Source: Ontholestes murinus
Taxonomy: Eukaryota; Arthropoda; Insecta; Coleoptera; Staphylinidae
DNA length: 64,000 bases
Direction: 5' to 3'
Assembly: GCA_963969525.1 (NCBI GenBank)
Contig: OZ018391.1
Span: 49,892,362-49,956,361, forward strand
Numbering within the stretch: position 1 is the first letter of the stretch; every line of letters begins with the position of its first letter. A program made the position numbers and the translations under genes. Under the pieces are notes generated by a model. That model had not been told where the DNA came from and ran no database searches. It saw only the letters and a program-made list of their open reading frames with translations. Below are positions 21,883 through 32,170 of this stretch, one piece after another.

Positions 21883-24814
21883 AGGTGGTGCGTCGACAAA
21901 CGAAATTCAATGTATTTTTATAATGCAATTATTTTCTCCCCAGATCATTTTCGCAAAAAAAAACAAGAGAGCAATTTTGTAAATATTAAAAAATCATATG
22001 TAAATCACCTATTCATAGTACATCAGAATTATTTTAAAGCGAGATATTTAAAATTATAAAACTAAAATTTCGGTCCATATTTTATCATTTAAAATGCGTA
22101 GCCATGGAATGTAAATGTAAGACGTGAATTATATTATCGGTTAGGTTTTTTTTTCCTGAGGGGGCCATCTTCTTTACAGATCCGGATGCACTAAGGCCTA
22201 GGACGCTTACTGTACTTCCCTTACGCAATGATTCCAAACTCAAAGGCCTGCACTAACTTGTACAGGTTCTTCAGGGGTTACGTATGGAAATTATTTGGTA
22301 CCATCTGTCTGTTACCCAATATAAGCTGTCTTTTGATTTCCAGCGCAATTCAATTGCACTGTCGCTGTTGTGTAGACCAATTTTACTTAGGTTTCCTTTA
22401 ACAGTCATGTGGGCTGTTAGCAGTCCTATAGTTGTCTCCAGCTGTGCCCTACTTATTGTCAGTAGTCCTGCGGCTTGGTTAGGATCGGGCCTTGCTGTGG
22501 TTAAGCCCTGGTCTGCTTTCACACTATTCTTTGTGCTTGTTGCGAGTTCACTTTATGATTTCCTTTTTAGTTTTGCCCAAGACAGATTCAGGTTTCATAA
22601 ATTATATTGTGGCTCCCTGCCTTGCTAATTCGTCAGCTTTTTTTATTTTCCCCGATACCGGAGTGCTCCAGCGTCCAGACAAGCATTACTTTGTTCTGTC
22701 TGGGCAGGTCATTCAGACTGTCTAAGCAGTCTGTTAACAGTTTGGATGAAGTATTTTGGCTTTGGAGAGCCTTCAGTGCCGCCTGGCTGCGAGATAATAT
22801 AGATACGCCTGTCTCGACGGTTCATCTCTATATTTGTTCTCACGCATTCAATGATCGCGAATATTTCAGCTTGAAAAACTGATGTCAGGCTACCCAGTGA
22901 TCTCTCTCTTCATATTCTCGTTGAATATTAATGATCCTGTACCTGTGGGTGATTTGGAAGCATCCGTGTACCAGATCATGCTTTTTTTGTGGATATTTTC
23001 TCTAAGGCTATTCGATTAATTGCGGTCCGGAATAGTGACCTTGAAAAGTGCATTTTCAAAGTGTCTATCATATGGTCTGACCACTTCTCCCCTAAGTCTG
23101 TCAAGAGTCTTCTGTGTGGGGTGTCAACTTTTACTTTGACCGTTGCTAGCTGCAGTCTATAGAATGCCAGTCTTGCCTCCCCCACTATCAGAATATGAAG
23201 TGGTGTGAGGTCTAATAGCGTCTCCATTGCTGTTATGCTGATGCAGGCAAGTCTTTAGACTTTACTGAGGATTTGTATTTCAAAGCAGCATACATGATTG
23301 CGGGCTTAATTAATTTGGTGTACAGTCAGTATACTATCCCTGGTCTGAGCCCCCATTGTCTACCGCACGTTTGGAGTCAAAAATTACTCCTAAGTACTTT
23401 ACCTCACCCAACAATTCAAGCTCCTCCCCATTTAGAAGAAGGGGTGGTTTTAGAGGGTGAGACTTTCAAACTTTCTTTAGCACACCATTTGTTCACCACG
23501 TTCAGTACTCGTTGCAAGAGCTCTCCGATCGTGTTGTTGAATTTTCTCTCAACGAGAATTACTAGGTCATCTGCGTATCTCAGGGAAGAGTATCCTTTGT
23601 TGTTAAGCTCCACTAACAATCCATCCATGTCTAGGTTCCTCAGCAGGGATGAGAGAACTCCTTCCTGCGGAAAACTTCCAACCATCCTAGTTGCTAGTGT
23701 CTGGTCAGCAAATGTAGTATATACCATCATTTGTCTTAGAATGCAGTCAATCCACCTGAAGCTAGTTAGTAGGATGTGTTATGAAATACGCCTTCTATAC
23801 CTAATAAGGCAGCAAGAAGAATTTCTTTGTTTTCCAGAGCAGTTTCTGCACTCCTTGTTGGTCAGCTGAGAGCTGTCTCGGTAGATCGACCTGGAAGGTA
23901 AGCATATTGATCTTGGGATAGTGGGAAAGTCACCAGTATCCCCTCTCTAATATGCCAGTCCATAATCTATTGCATTGTCTTCAGTACAAAAGACATGAGA
24001 CTAATAAGCGTGTACGACATTACACGGGAATAGTCTGTCCTACCTCCATATTCTCGGCAGATATCACAGGGCCATACTGACTCTTAGGATCTCGCAGAGC
24101 CTTCTTTGTAGTATGACTTGTAGTATTCCATTAGGCTCTGGTGATATGTAAGGTTCAAATGAGTTTACTGTTTATTTGATCCTGTCATAGGCGATCACTC
24201 TCCTGGCGGTCTGCCAGTCTTCCTTAGATGCTCTGTTTCCTGTTGCATCAGGTCCCTGACCCAGTGATTGAATGGCCCATCATAGCTTTCCCCCCCTGGC
24301 AAGTGTACCCGTAGAAGTTTGGGTCCATGGTTTCCTTCTTGTTTTTAGTATGCCCTCCGTCAGCGAGTTCTAGAGATTGAAGTGGATTTTGGGAGTTCTT
24401 CGTATAGAGTCTGATACTGTCTGGGGCCGATTCGATCTCCCCACAGTGTCTTCTCTTTGCTGATTGTCTAGCCTTCTTAAGTGCTTTGTTGTATTCGGTC
24501 AGGGAATTTTTATAAACCTCCATTGAATCTTACTTTCTTTCTTACCTGCTTTCTCTTATTATCAAGCTCACTGTTCCACCATGATACTTTTCTGGTGATA
24601 CGTTCCTTAACAAGAGGGCATTTATCAATTAAGGCCGAAATCATAGCTTCCGCAGTTTGCTCTACCATGATCTCCAGCTCTAGATTATTGCTAACCTCTG
24701 CAGGGTTGCCCATCAGATTGTTGCAGGTTTTTGCTAAAATGACGAGGAGAAAATAATTGCACATTTATAAAAATACATTAAAAATCCTATGGTGCGTTCG
24801 TCGACGCACCACCT
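21883..24814. mobile_element. Insertion with terminal inverted repeats, containing a LOA copy
   Basis: The ends are inverted copies: plus-strand 21883 onward begins AGGTGGTGCGTCGACAAACG, and the minus strand from 24814 begins AGGTGGTGCGTCGACGAACG. Inside these ends the similarity continues (AATGTATTTTTATAA, CAATTATTTTCTCC, TCATTTT) for about 70-80 bp. The flanking Jockey endonuclease is in frame when the whole segment is removed. No target duplication is visible. The interior is mostly the LOA element at 22146-24733, so the carrier is a small element of about 340 bp. Confidence 0.55.
22146..24733 (-). mobile_element. LOA-clade element, 5'-truncated and decayed
   Basis: Minus-strand order from 24733: pre-RT linker (LVILAKTCNNLMGNPAEV, VSWWNSELDNKRKQVRKK), YNKALKKARQSAKRR, then RT around 23730-23416 with GYSSLRYADDLVILV (YADD intact), a post-RT block (LLDLTPLHILIVGEARLA, 23227-22976), and the C-terminus at 22522-22271 (AGLLTISRAQLETTIGLLTAHM). 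The 3' end is a run of about nine A (plus-strand T run at 22147-22156). Several stops and frame changes interrupt it. Plus-strand open frames here (22284-22628, 23273-23869) are antisense shadows. Confidence 0.75.
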
Positions 24815-24950
24815 AGTATAAACAGCGGCTACAATATATTTTATGTTATTAACTGATACTATTAGTACTATTACTAGTAGGGAAGATTTTAAAGATTTAT
24901 GTCTCGCAATTAAATGTCTACTATGTGTCAAAATAAAGGAACATAAATTT
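24815..24950 (-). mobile_element. Jockey-like element, upstream part
   Basis: The minus strand reads VNNIKYIVAAVYT at about 24855-24815, the start of the 'VavYiPP' endonuclease motif. It is cut by the 21883-24814 insertion and continues at 21882. Upstream of about 24950 similarity is lost. Confidence 0.5.
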
Positions 24951-25424
24951 AAAACTCACTGTCATCATAAGTACTCAACAAGGTGTAAATGAGACTAAAA
25001 ACATCAAATTCTGAAATTCTACTTATAAACGATTAAACTATATAAAAAACGACCAACTCCATAACTTTAATTTATTTATTAACCGATATGAATCAACTAA
25101 GAAACAAATTAAATGGCCGTTTAAATGCTATGAAATGACATTAATTATATATTTGTTCAAAATTAATTTCAATGACAAATGGCAGTTAACTTTAAATTTT
25201 TAAATGGCTGCAATTACTTTTCATGACATAATTTTTCTAAATACAGTGAGGCCCAATATGTTGATTTTAATTTGATTTTTATGTCAGAAAAAATTTAGTC
25301 TGTCTTGAAAATAAATCGAAACAAACAAATGTCATTTGTTGTAAAGTAATGCCAACCATTTATCATTATTCTATGTTTGTAAAAATTGTTTATAAAAGTT
25401 GTTTGTAAAAATTTTTGAAGTATA
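24951..25424. other. AT-rich spacer
   Basis: No gene or repeat recognised. Confidence 0.4.
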
Positions 25425-25475
25425 GTTTAAAAATGACGGACGAAAGCGGTTGAAACTATAGTCACTAATAAAGTT
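25425..25475 (+). ncRNA. Degenerate hammerhead-like motif
   Basis: It resembles the motif at 10563: ATGACGG (25433-25439) stands where CUGANGA is expected, with two changed positions. A GAAAG-containing stem II region follows, then GAAAC (25452-25456), the loop TATA and GTC (25461-25463), giving the same 2-bp stem III and GUC site. Stem I pairing is weak. This is probably a decayed copy of the same element end. Confidence 0.35.
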
Positions 25476-25714
25476 TAAAAGTGTGTGCTCTTAACAAGGT
25501 ATTCACAATCATATATACAAAAGCAATAATTTTTTTTTTCAAAATCGAATAACTTTTTAATTGTGATATTTAAAAACCTATATTTAAATTTTTACAACAA
25601 AAATTTTAAAAATGTTTTTCCGGAAAAAATTGCTCATGTATATTTTTAAACTAAATATAATATAAATGTAAGTTTGAAATTTGGAAATTGCTTAGGATTT
25701 TCCGTTTTATTTAG

Positions 25715-26091
25715 ACGTCGCGAGTGGTAGTAATTCGACGGACGCAGCAGACACAGGGACGTGTGGAACTAATGGCGGTATCGTATGTCACATCCTCCAG
25801 ATCCGGTTTCATCCGGGAGACCAGGAAGTGCTCAAGTGCGCGTGCAATCTGTCAACCACTCCAAAGAGCGGCGTCCTGCTTGTGCTCTCCTGCTCTTCTC
25901 CACGTCATTGTCCGGATCAGCACAATACACCGAAAACAATAAAAAATAACGACACGAGCACCACAGCCAGCGAAGATCCTACATTGGGGGCGGTGGACAC
26001 TCGACTTTTACCCTCTTTTACCCCTATTTCCTCGTATGCGTGGGTTCGTCTCGGAGATAACCACTGGGGGGATAGACATATATCGCGATAA
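25715..26091 (+). CDS. Possible host terminal exon, unknown protein
   Basis: A GC-rich block in AT-rich surroundings. A good 3' splice acceptor (TTTTCCGTTTTATTTAG, ending 25714) precedes an open frame of 124 codons ending TAA at 26089-26091. A polyadenylation-type AATAAA follows at 26228-26233. The protein piece begins VASGSNSTDAADTGTCGTNG and has cysteine pairs (CGTNGGIVC, CACN, SCSS, HCPDQ). No domain was recognised and the upstream exons were not found. Against it, other frames are also fairly open here. It could instead be leader sequence of a retroelement. Confidence 0.35.
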
Positions 26092-26233
26092 TTTCCTGCA
26101 AGGGACGAAATGTATGTGTGTGGTTGCGCCCTAAAATTTTACCCTAAGAGTCACTGCTGATTAAGGATCAGCGACGTTCTGCGTGGTTAGAATTTGAATC
26201 GGCAATTTCGGCATGGTGCTACTACTAAATAAA

Positions 26234-27589
26234 CATTTTTTTTAGATACGATACTCATTTTTATAGGGCCTGAGGGAAGATGTATTTATCGATTGTGGCA
26301 TCCCAGATTTTATATAATGTAGATATGTGTGATCACAATCATTATCGCTTTTATATATAAAAAAAACAGGTTACTGGTGTAATATTAATGAAACTAAAAT
26401 ATTTTTTATAATAATGGCTAATGGAGAAAATATAGTTTAAACATTGTAATAAAAATAGGGAAAAATACTAAATACCAGTCTTTATTGAGATACTATATAT
26501 AAAATAATTCCAATAACAGATAAAATTGAATATTTAAGTAATTTAGTCATTGTATATTTTTCTTGAATCACTTTCTCATTTATCACATTTTGAGCTATTA
26601 TTACTAATAAAGGTTTATATTAAACTTGGTTTGTTTCACAATTATTCTATATTTACTCGAGTAATTTTGCTTTTTAAGGCATTACTCTTGATAATGTAAA
26701 CATAATATTTATTAGTAATCATTATATTTAAAGACATGAATTAATATTTTATTCTAACAGAGACTTTTGTAAAACTAAAATAAACACTATATAATTGTTT
26801 TGATCCAAAGTACAGAAACTTATTATTCCTCCAATAAGTGCGTTATTTTCTTGTATAAAGGTTTTCTTGTGGATATCCATATCATATACACCTCATTTTG
26901 GATAATGCCGCAGAAATTACTGCAATGACGTAATATTAAATATGAATTCATGGAACACATAAATACTTAATTACCTAGGTCTTTATTTCATGATGGCTGT
27001 AAATTAAAAATACATTTAGAGTACTTTATTCTTATTTTCTATAGTTATTATAAAATAAAGAAAATATTATCGCAGTGGATAATACTATTAATTTAATATT
27101 TTATTGAATTGGAAAATAAGATACATAAGTATCAATACTCATAGAAATAGATTTATTAATATTAATTACTTTCAATGGATCGTCATAAAAAAAAACTTTC
27201 TTATTAAATTGAATAGGTTAATTGCATTTATCATAATTTTTCGTGAAAAAAAATGCAATATATAAAGTAAGATAATAACTTCATGCTCATTTAATTATTG
27301 TTGAACACCATTTGGTTAATACATTTTGTATGTATTTTTAATTTAAGAAAGAGTAAGTACCCATTTTTAGTAAATACAACTTTGTGAATGTTGATTTTTT
27401 GTTTTAAGTTAAAAGTTTCAATTAAAAGTGTTGCAGTTTATAGTGTCAATGATTCAATTCAATAATTTTGATTTGAAATTTATAAATTTAATGTTGATTG
27501 TTGAGTCACGTGCAGACCCCCACACTGAAACCCATTATAAATAATAACCACAAATCATACAGCAGACTACTGTACCTACCTAACAACGA
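26234..27589. other. AT-rich spacer
   Basis: Very AT-rich, no coding feature recognised. Confidence 0.4.
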
Positions 27590-27981
27590 ACATTAATACG
27601 TTCAATAAACCTAATGATCTACTCAAATCGGGTATTTATTCAGTGGGTTGCTCTAATTGTAATAAAATATATAGGGCAAACGCCTATACAAGGTTCAAAG
27701 AATATATGAACCATTTAAAATCGTTTAACGAAGAAAAACCAGCAATTGCGGATCACTTAATAAACACTGGACATAAATTTACAATTAATAATGTCAACTT
27801 ATTAAAACACGCAACAAGTACAAACTTTAACATGTTAGAAGCAATAGAGATGAAGAAATTTGAACCACAATTGCTAAATTTAGATTTAAGCCCCCTTAAA
27901 AATGTATTATTAGGAATAATTGAAACAAAAAATACATCAAACGGTAAACGGGGAAACCCCCAGAAAGTCCCATCCCATTAG
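27590..27981 (+). mobile_element. GIY-YIG endonuclease domain of a Penelope-like element
   Basis: The frame reads LLKSGIYSVGCSNCNKIYRANAYTRFKEYMNHL, then ADHLINTGHKFTINNVNLLKH and FNMLEAIEMKKFEP. The GIY half is intact. The second motif, normally KIYIGQT, reads KIYRANA, so the YIG tyrosine remains but the following residues are changed. A cysteine pair before it (CSNC) and the 'H..+F....i..H....' pattern are typical of Penelope-like elements. Only this C-terminal domain is present, about 125 codons, ending at TAG 27979-27981. No RT remains upstream. Confidence 0.65.
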
Positions 27982-28484
27982 ATGAAACGCGCCGCCTTAC
28001 CGCCTAATTTAAATAAGCCTCAATTTTCGATAACGGTCATTCTTCTACAGCTATTGATAATAGTTACATAGTAAACGAAATGTACATTTGGCGTAATAAA
28101 AATAAACTGTGGAGCAAGTTATTACAAGTTATTTTATTTAATTCATAACTTAAATAACATGTAAATTGTGTAGAAAAGAAACTTAAATTAATTTTAAAAA
28201 CTATTATATAAATTTATTCACAATTAATATCTACGGCATTATATCTATAATAGGTTCGTGGGACCAATATAGTACTTTTCCTATACTGTTAGTTTTATTT
28301 TATTTATTATTATATAATTATTTATTATATTATATAATCTTTACCCAAATCTAATCTAGTCGTTCAGATTGAAAAGTTTTTAATATTAATAAAAGAGATA
28401 ATAAACTAAATTAAAATTGAGTTTTAAACTTTTAAAAATCAAAGACAAATGAACGGAATACAGGGTACCTTGGGTAAATATCTA
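27982..28484. other. AT-rich spacer
   Basis: No gene recognised; possibly the 3' UTR of the preceding Penelope-like fragment. Confidence 0.35.
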
Positions 28485-29714
28485 TTGTTTGTCCGGAAAG
28501 TTCGTGCAGATTTTTAAGGAAGCTTGAAACGCAGTTCATTTAAATTTTGGTATTCCACAAGCTTTCTCCAACTCTACCGTGACTTATGAACCTCCAGAAC
28601 CTCTTAGGTTTTTCGGTAAAGAAATTATCTAAATAAGTTTTTATCTCAACCAAAGAGTTGAAATTTTTCCCTTTAAGAAAATTTTGTAATTATCGGAAAA
28701 CGTCGAGATCCGAGGGTGCGAGATCTGGCGACTACGGTGGATGGGGTAAAGCATCCCAACCAAACTCCAACAATTTTTGTCGAGTTTTCAAAGACACGTG
28801 AGGCCGGGCATTGCACTCATGAAAGACGACGCTCTTCCGATTTGCTATTTCTGGACGTTTTTTGTTCGATTACTGTCTTCAATTTCTCTAATTGAGAGCA
28901 ATACTTTTCCGAATTTATTGTTTTATTATTTGGTAAAAGCTCATAATAAAGGGTATCTTCCAATCCCACCAGACACAGAGCATTACTTTCTTCGAATGAA
29001 GACCGGGTTATGAGGTGACTAAAGGTGGTTCATCACGCTTTCTCCAAAACCTTTTACGCTGAACGTTTTTATAAATTATCCATTTTTCATCCCCCTTCAC
29101 TAATTGCTTTAGAAATGGTGCGTCATCGTTGTGTTTGTAAAGCATGTCGCAAATGAAGATTCCATCCAACATATTTTTCTCCGTTAAATCATGCGGAACC
29201 CATACATCAAGCCAAGCTTTATAATATGATGGGAGATGGTTAATTTTGATTTATTTAGCATTCCAACTATTTGACGTAATGTTGAGTGTGGGTTATTCTC
29301 GATTTCTGCTTAAATAATATCGTCGTCTTTGGTGGACGACCTACCCACGCATTCTTGATATTCACGGCCAAAATTTCCAGCTTTTAACCGAGCAAACCAT
29401 TTCCGCACAATTTTTTCGGCAACATCAAATTCACAAAAACAGCGCATATCTTATTTGCCGCTTGTGTGGCATTTTTGTTCTTTCGGAAAAAGAAAAGCAT
29501 TTAATGCCTATAATGCAGTTTATTTGCTGCCATATTCTAAGGCGTATAAAACTGATAAAAATTAACGAATCGTAACTAAACTTTTTCCAAATATGACCTA
29601 AAGTTATCTCTTTTAGAACATGTACACATGTCATTTATTTTCAATAAGTATGCTCTATTCAGGTATCTTCTCACGCTACCTACTGAAAATCGGCACGAAC
29701 TTTCCGGACAACCG
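28485..29714 (-). mobile_element. Mariner transposon, degenerate
   Basis: Inverted termini: TTGTCCGGAAAGTTCGTGC (from the right end, minus strand) matches TTTGTCCGGAAAGTTCGTGC at the left, about 19 matching bases. The 1.23-kb length is normal for mariner. The transposase is on the minus strand. Near 28700-28750 it reads LPHPP, a stop, SPDLAPSD and LQNFLKG, the D34D third-aspartate region, with stops in place of a Tyr and an internal codon. No long frame remains. Short plus-strand frames here are shadows. Confidence 0.75.
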
Positions 29715-29814
29715 TATACTTCCTGTAAATCACAATTCAAAAAAAGTTCTTTACTCAAGAAAAGTTTACAATGGAATATTTAGTAGGAAAGGTTTTTGGA
29801 GATATATGTGATAA

Positions 29815-31005
29815 AATTATTACATAAAATTATGTGAAAAGGATCTTGAGCCTGATCTGGGGATGTGGAAGTCTAGTTTCGACAATAAAAAGGGAGCGTC
29901 CACTCTGTTGTTAATGATCTTCCAGAGAAATTTGGCGGTGAGCTCTTCTCTTCTAGCGGCAAGTGACATCATACCATGTCTTTCCAGTAACAAACCCTGA
30001 TCAGTACCACGTTCGGGATAGATGCCATCTACTTTGTATGATAAATACTTTAAAAATCGACGATGAACACGATCCAATAGATAATAGATTCATATAAAAT
30101 AGGTACCAAACAAGACACCTGAATTTGAATTTGCTGACGACATATGCAAAATATAAAGATTTTATTAGGTCGATGTCACTAAAGGGCGCACAAGTACGCA
30201 TAATAAACCCTAACATTCTAGATGCAGACATTGCGGTGTTGCTAATATGACTAGTAAAATTCAAGTCATTGGTGAATAAAATGCCTAAATCCTTAATCTC
30301 GGTACAGGTTGTGAGTTGCAAGTCAGTAATTGCGTATATCGTCGGGAGAACATTGGATTTCCGTGAAATTGACATGGAACAGCACTTGTGAGCATTAAGG
30401 ATCAGTTTATGTGATTCATACCAGGATACAAATAAGTTAATATTATTCTGTAGAGACACAACATCATTTGGTGAAGAAATTTTACTAAAGATTTTAATAT
30501 CAGCTGCGTAGGCTAAAACTTGGCAGGTTAAGGAATCTATTAGGGAATTTATAAAAATAACAAAAAGTAGCGGCCCCCGATTCGAACCCTGCGGGACACC
30601 AGAATCCATTAGGAATTTGTAGGAATGGTAACCATTATAGGCGACATATGCTAAACAATTAAATAAGTAAGATTTCATTATTTGTAATAGACTCGGCGCG
30701 GCCCCAAGGTCAGCAAGTTTCATTAGAATTTCTCATGGTCCAGGGTATCAAAGGCTCACGAAAAATCCGTGTATACTACATGCACTTGGCCTTTCTTATC
30801 TATAACTTCAGACACATGCTGAGTAAATGAAGCCAGATTGGTTGTTGTTGATCTACCAGACATGAATCCATGTTGGTTGGAGGATATGAATGAGTATACA
30901 TTCTTAAGAATTGTAGAGTGGATTATCTGTTCGAATATTTTGGAAAAATTACTTAACAACGCAATCGGACGATAATTTTCTAGACGATATTTGGGTATAA
31001 GTTTC
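29815..31005 (-). mobile_element. Jockey-like RT, 5'-truncated
   Basis: Minus-strand frames give the RT from FSKIFEQIIHSTIL and SNQHGFMSGRSTTTNL (30959-30756), through MDSGVPQGSNRGPLLFVIF and LAYAADIKIF (30723-30001), to a C-terminal block, MDRVHRRFLKYLSYK, in a third frame (30077-29820). The active-site motif reads YAAD rather than YADD (about 30512-30525), so the first catalytic aspartate is lost. Two frameshifts are present. Upstream endonuclease and ORF1 are missing. Confidence 0.75.
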
Positions 31006-31066
31006 TAGACGATGTTTCGGTTAAGTATATATTTAAGAAAATTGTCCTGTTAATATACATTGCATG

Positions 31067-31264
31067 TTAGGTACAGAAATACGAATAGTATTCATTCAGC
31101 GTATATGGTTCAATTTCAAGCAATAGTGATGTAATTTCATTTTTGAACTTATTTATTTGAGTTATCTTGCGAAAATGTACTGGAAGTCGATTATATAGCC
31201 GCATCATTGAGTAGTGTGGTGCTCTTGGATCTGGATCTGGATTAAGTTTGCCAAGGGTGATCAA
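31067..31264 (-). mobile_element. CR1-group element, 3'-terminal piece
   Basis: The open frame ITLGKLN...APHYSMMRLYNRLPVHFRKI...IEPYTLNEYYSYF is the C-terminal end of a CR1-group ORF2 (compare ILKIYNRLPSYIKN and IEPYSMAEYYASNF at 12.96 kb). It appears to be the continuation of the copy that stops at 34088, the LOA element having landed between them. Confidence 0.65.
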
Positions 31265-31332
31265 ATCATTGACCAGGCTAGGCTCATTGTGCCCCCCTGA
31301 CTGGGACAGCCCTGCGTTGTTCTATCACTCAT

Positions 31333-31779
31333 TTAGCCGCCCAAGGTGGCCTCGTCCTCTTCTTCGCATGCTCTATATATGGGGGTTTCCACCAGTCCCA
31401 TAGTAAACAAGTGTTTCCTTAGCTGACAGTGACCCGTAAGGATATCTGTGATAAGACGCAGATTTCCCCGGGACCCCCGGGATAGTCGCAAGTAATATTC
31501 AGCTGTTTTCAGATTGGGTGAGCATATTGCTTCCTTGGCCTGTCTGCAGCCTGAGGTGTTGTCCCAACGTTGTTTTAGCATCTTGAGAGTATTCTGTTTG
31601 AGGATATCAGTGAGGAATTTCGGTGTTGGCACGATCAGGGGCCCATCCGTGGTATCACTGAGAATTGATCCAGCTCGCGCAAACTCGTCTGCCTTGCTGT
31701 TGCCTTCTTCATTATTGTGTCCCATGACCCAGCGCAGCTCAATACTGTTTGACTGTACTGCTTGTTTAATGGTGTGCAT
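31333..31779 (-). pseudogene. LOA ORF2: end of RNase H and C-terminus
   Basis: It continues with IELRWVMGHNNEEGNSKADEFA (last RNase H His/Asp motif) and a C-terminal block, LRLITDILTGHCQLRKHLFTMGL, followed by a partial zinc motif (YRACEEEDEA) in which the usual first cysteine is replaced. It is frameshifted relative to the first half. Confidence 0.8.
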
Positions 31780-32119
31780 TTTTTACTAGTGTTGAGGTGA
31801 TCTTGTGACTACTCACTGCTAGTTGTGCTGCCCTACTGTCTATAAGGGTTTTGATGTTCTTATCACGGATGTCTCGGTGTAGGATTTCTTTCGCCCCTTG
31901 GATGATGCCAACGATCTCTGCTTGCAGAGTAGTTGTGTGCTTCTTTAGGGGTATAGCTAATGAGAGGTCCATTTGTTGCGAGTAGATTCCCGCCCCGGAT
32001 CCTCTTTTGGTTTTAGAACCATCGGTGTAAATTCGGAGGGTTTCTCCACCCTCTACACTCCCGGTTCCTCTTTTTATCGATAAATTATAGGGTCTATTGA
32101 AGACGTAGCAGGGTGGCAA
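31766..32119 (-). pseudogene. LOA ORF2: RNase H, first half
   Basis: Same frame as the RT, after the stop at 32171. It reads LRIYTDGSKTKRGSGAGIYS (first catalytic Asp), TTLQAEIVGIIQGAKEI (Glu) and IKTLIDSRAAQLAV (second Asp). RNase H in ORF2 is expected for LOA-clade elements. A frame change near 31775 leads to the remainder. Confidence 0.82.
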
Positions 32120-32170
32120 ATTGTCTGTCTTCCTTCCAAGGAGGGATGGGTGTCTTTTTGACAGTCTCCT

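Noticed and set aside
22284..23869. Long plus-strand open frames (114 and 198 codons)
   Set aside because: They are antisense to clearly recognisable LOA motifs on the minus strand and show no domain of their own.
24781..24814. Link between the BEL LTR end (TTGCGTCCGTCGACGCAA) and the terminus GGTGCGTTCGTCGACGCACC
   Set aside because: The similarity is limited to a short GC-rich palindrome around GTCGACGC; flanks are unrelated.
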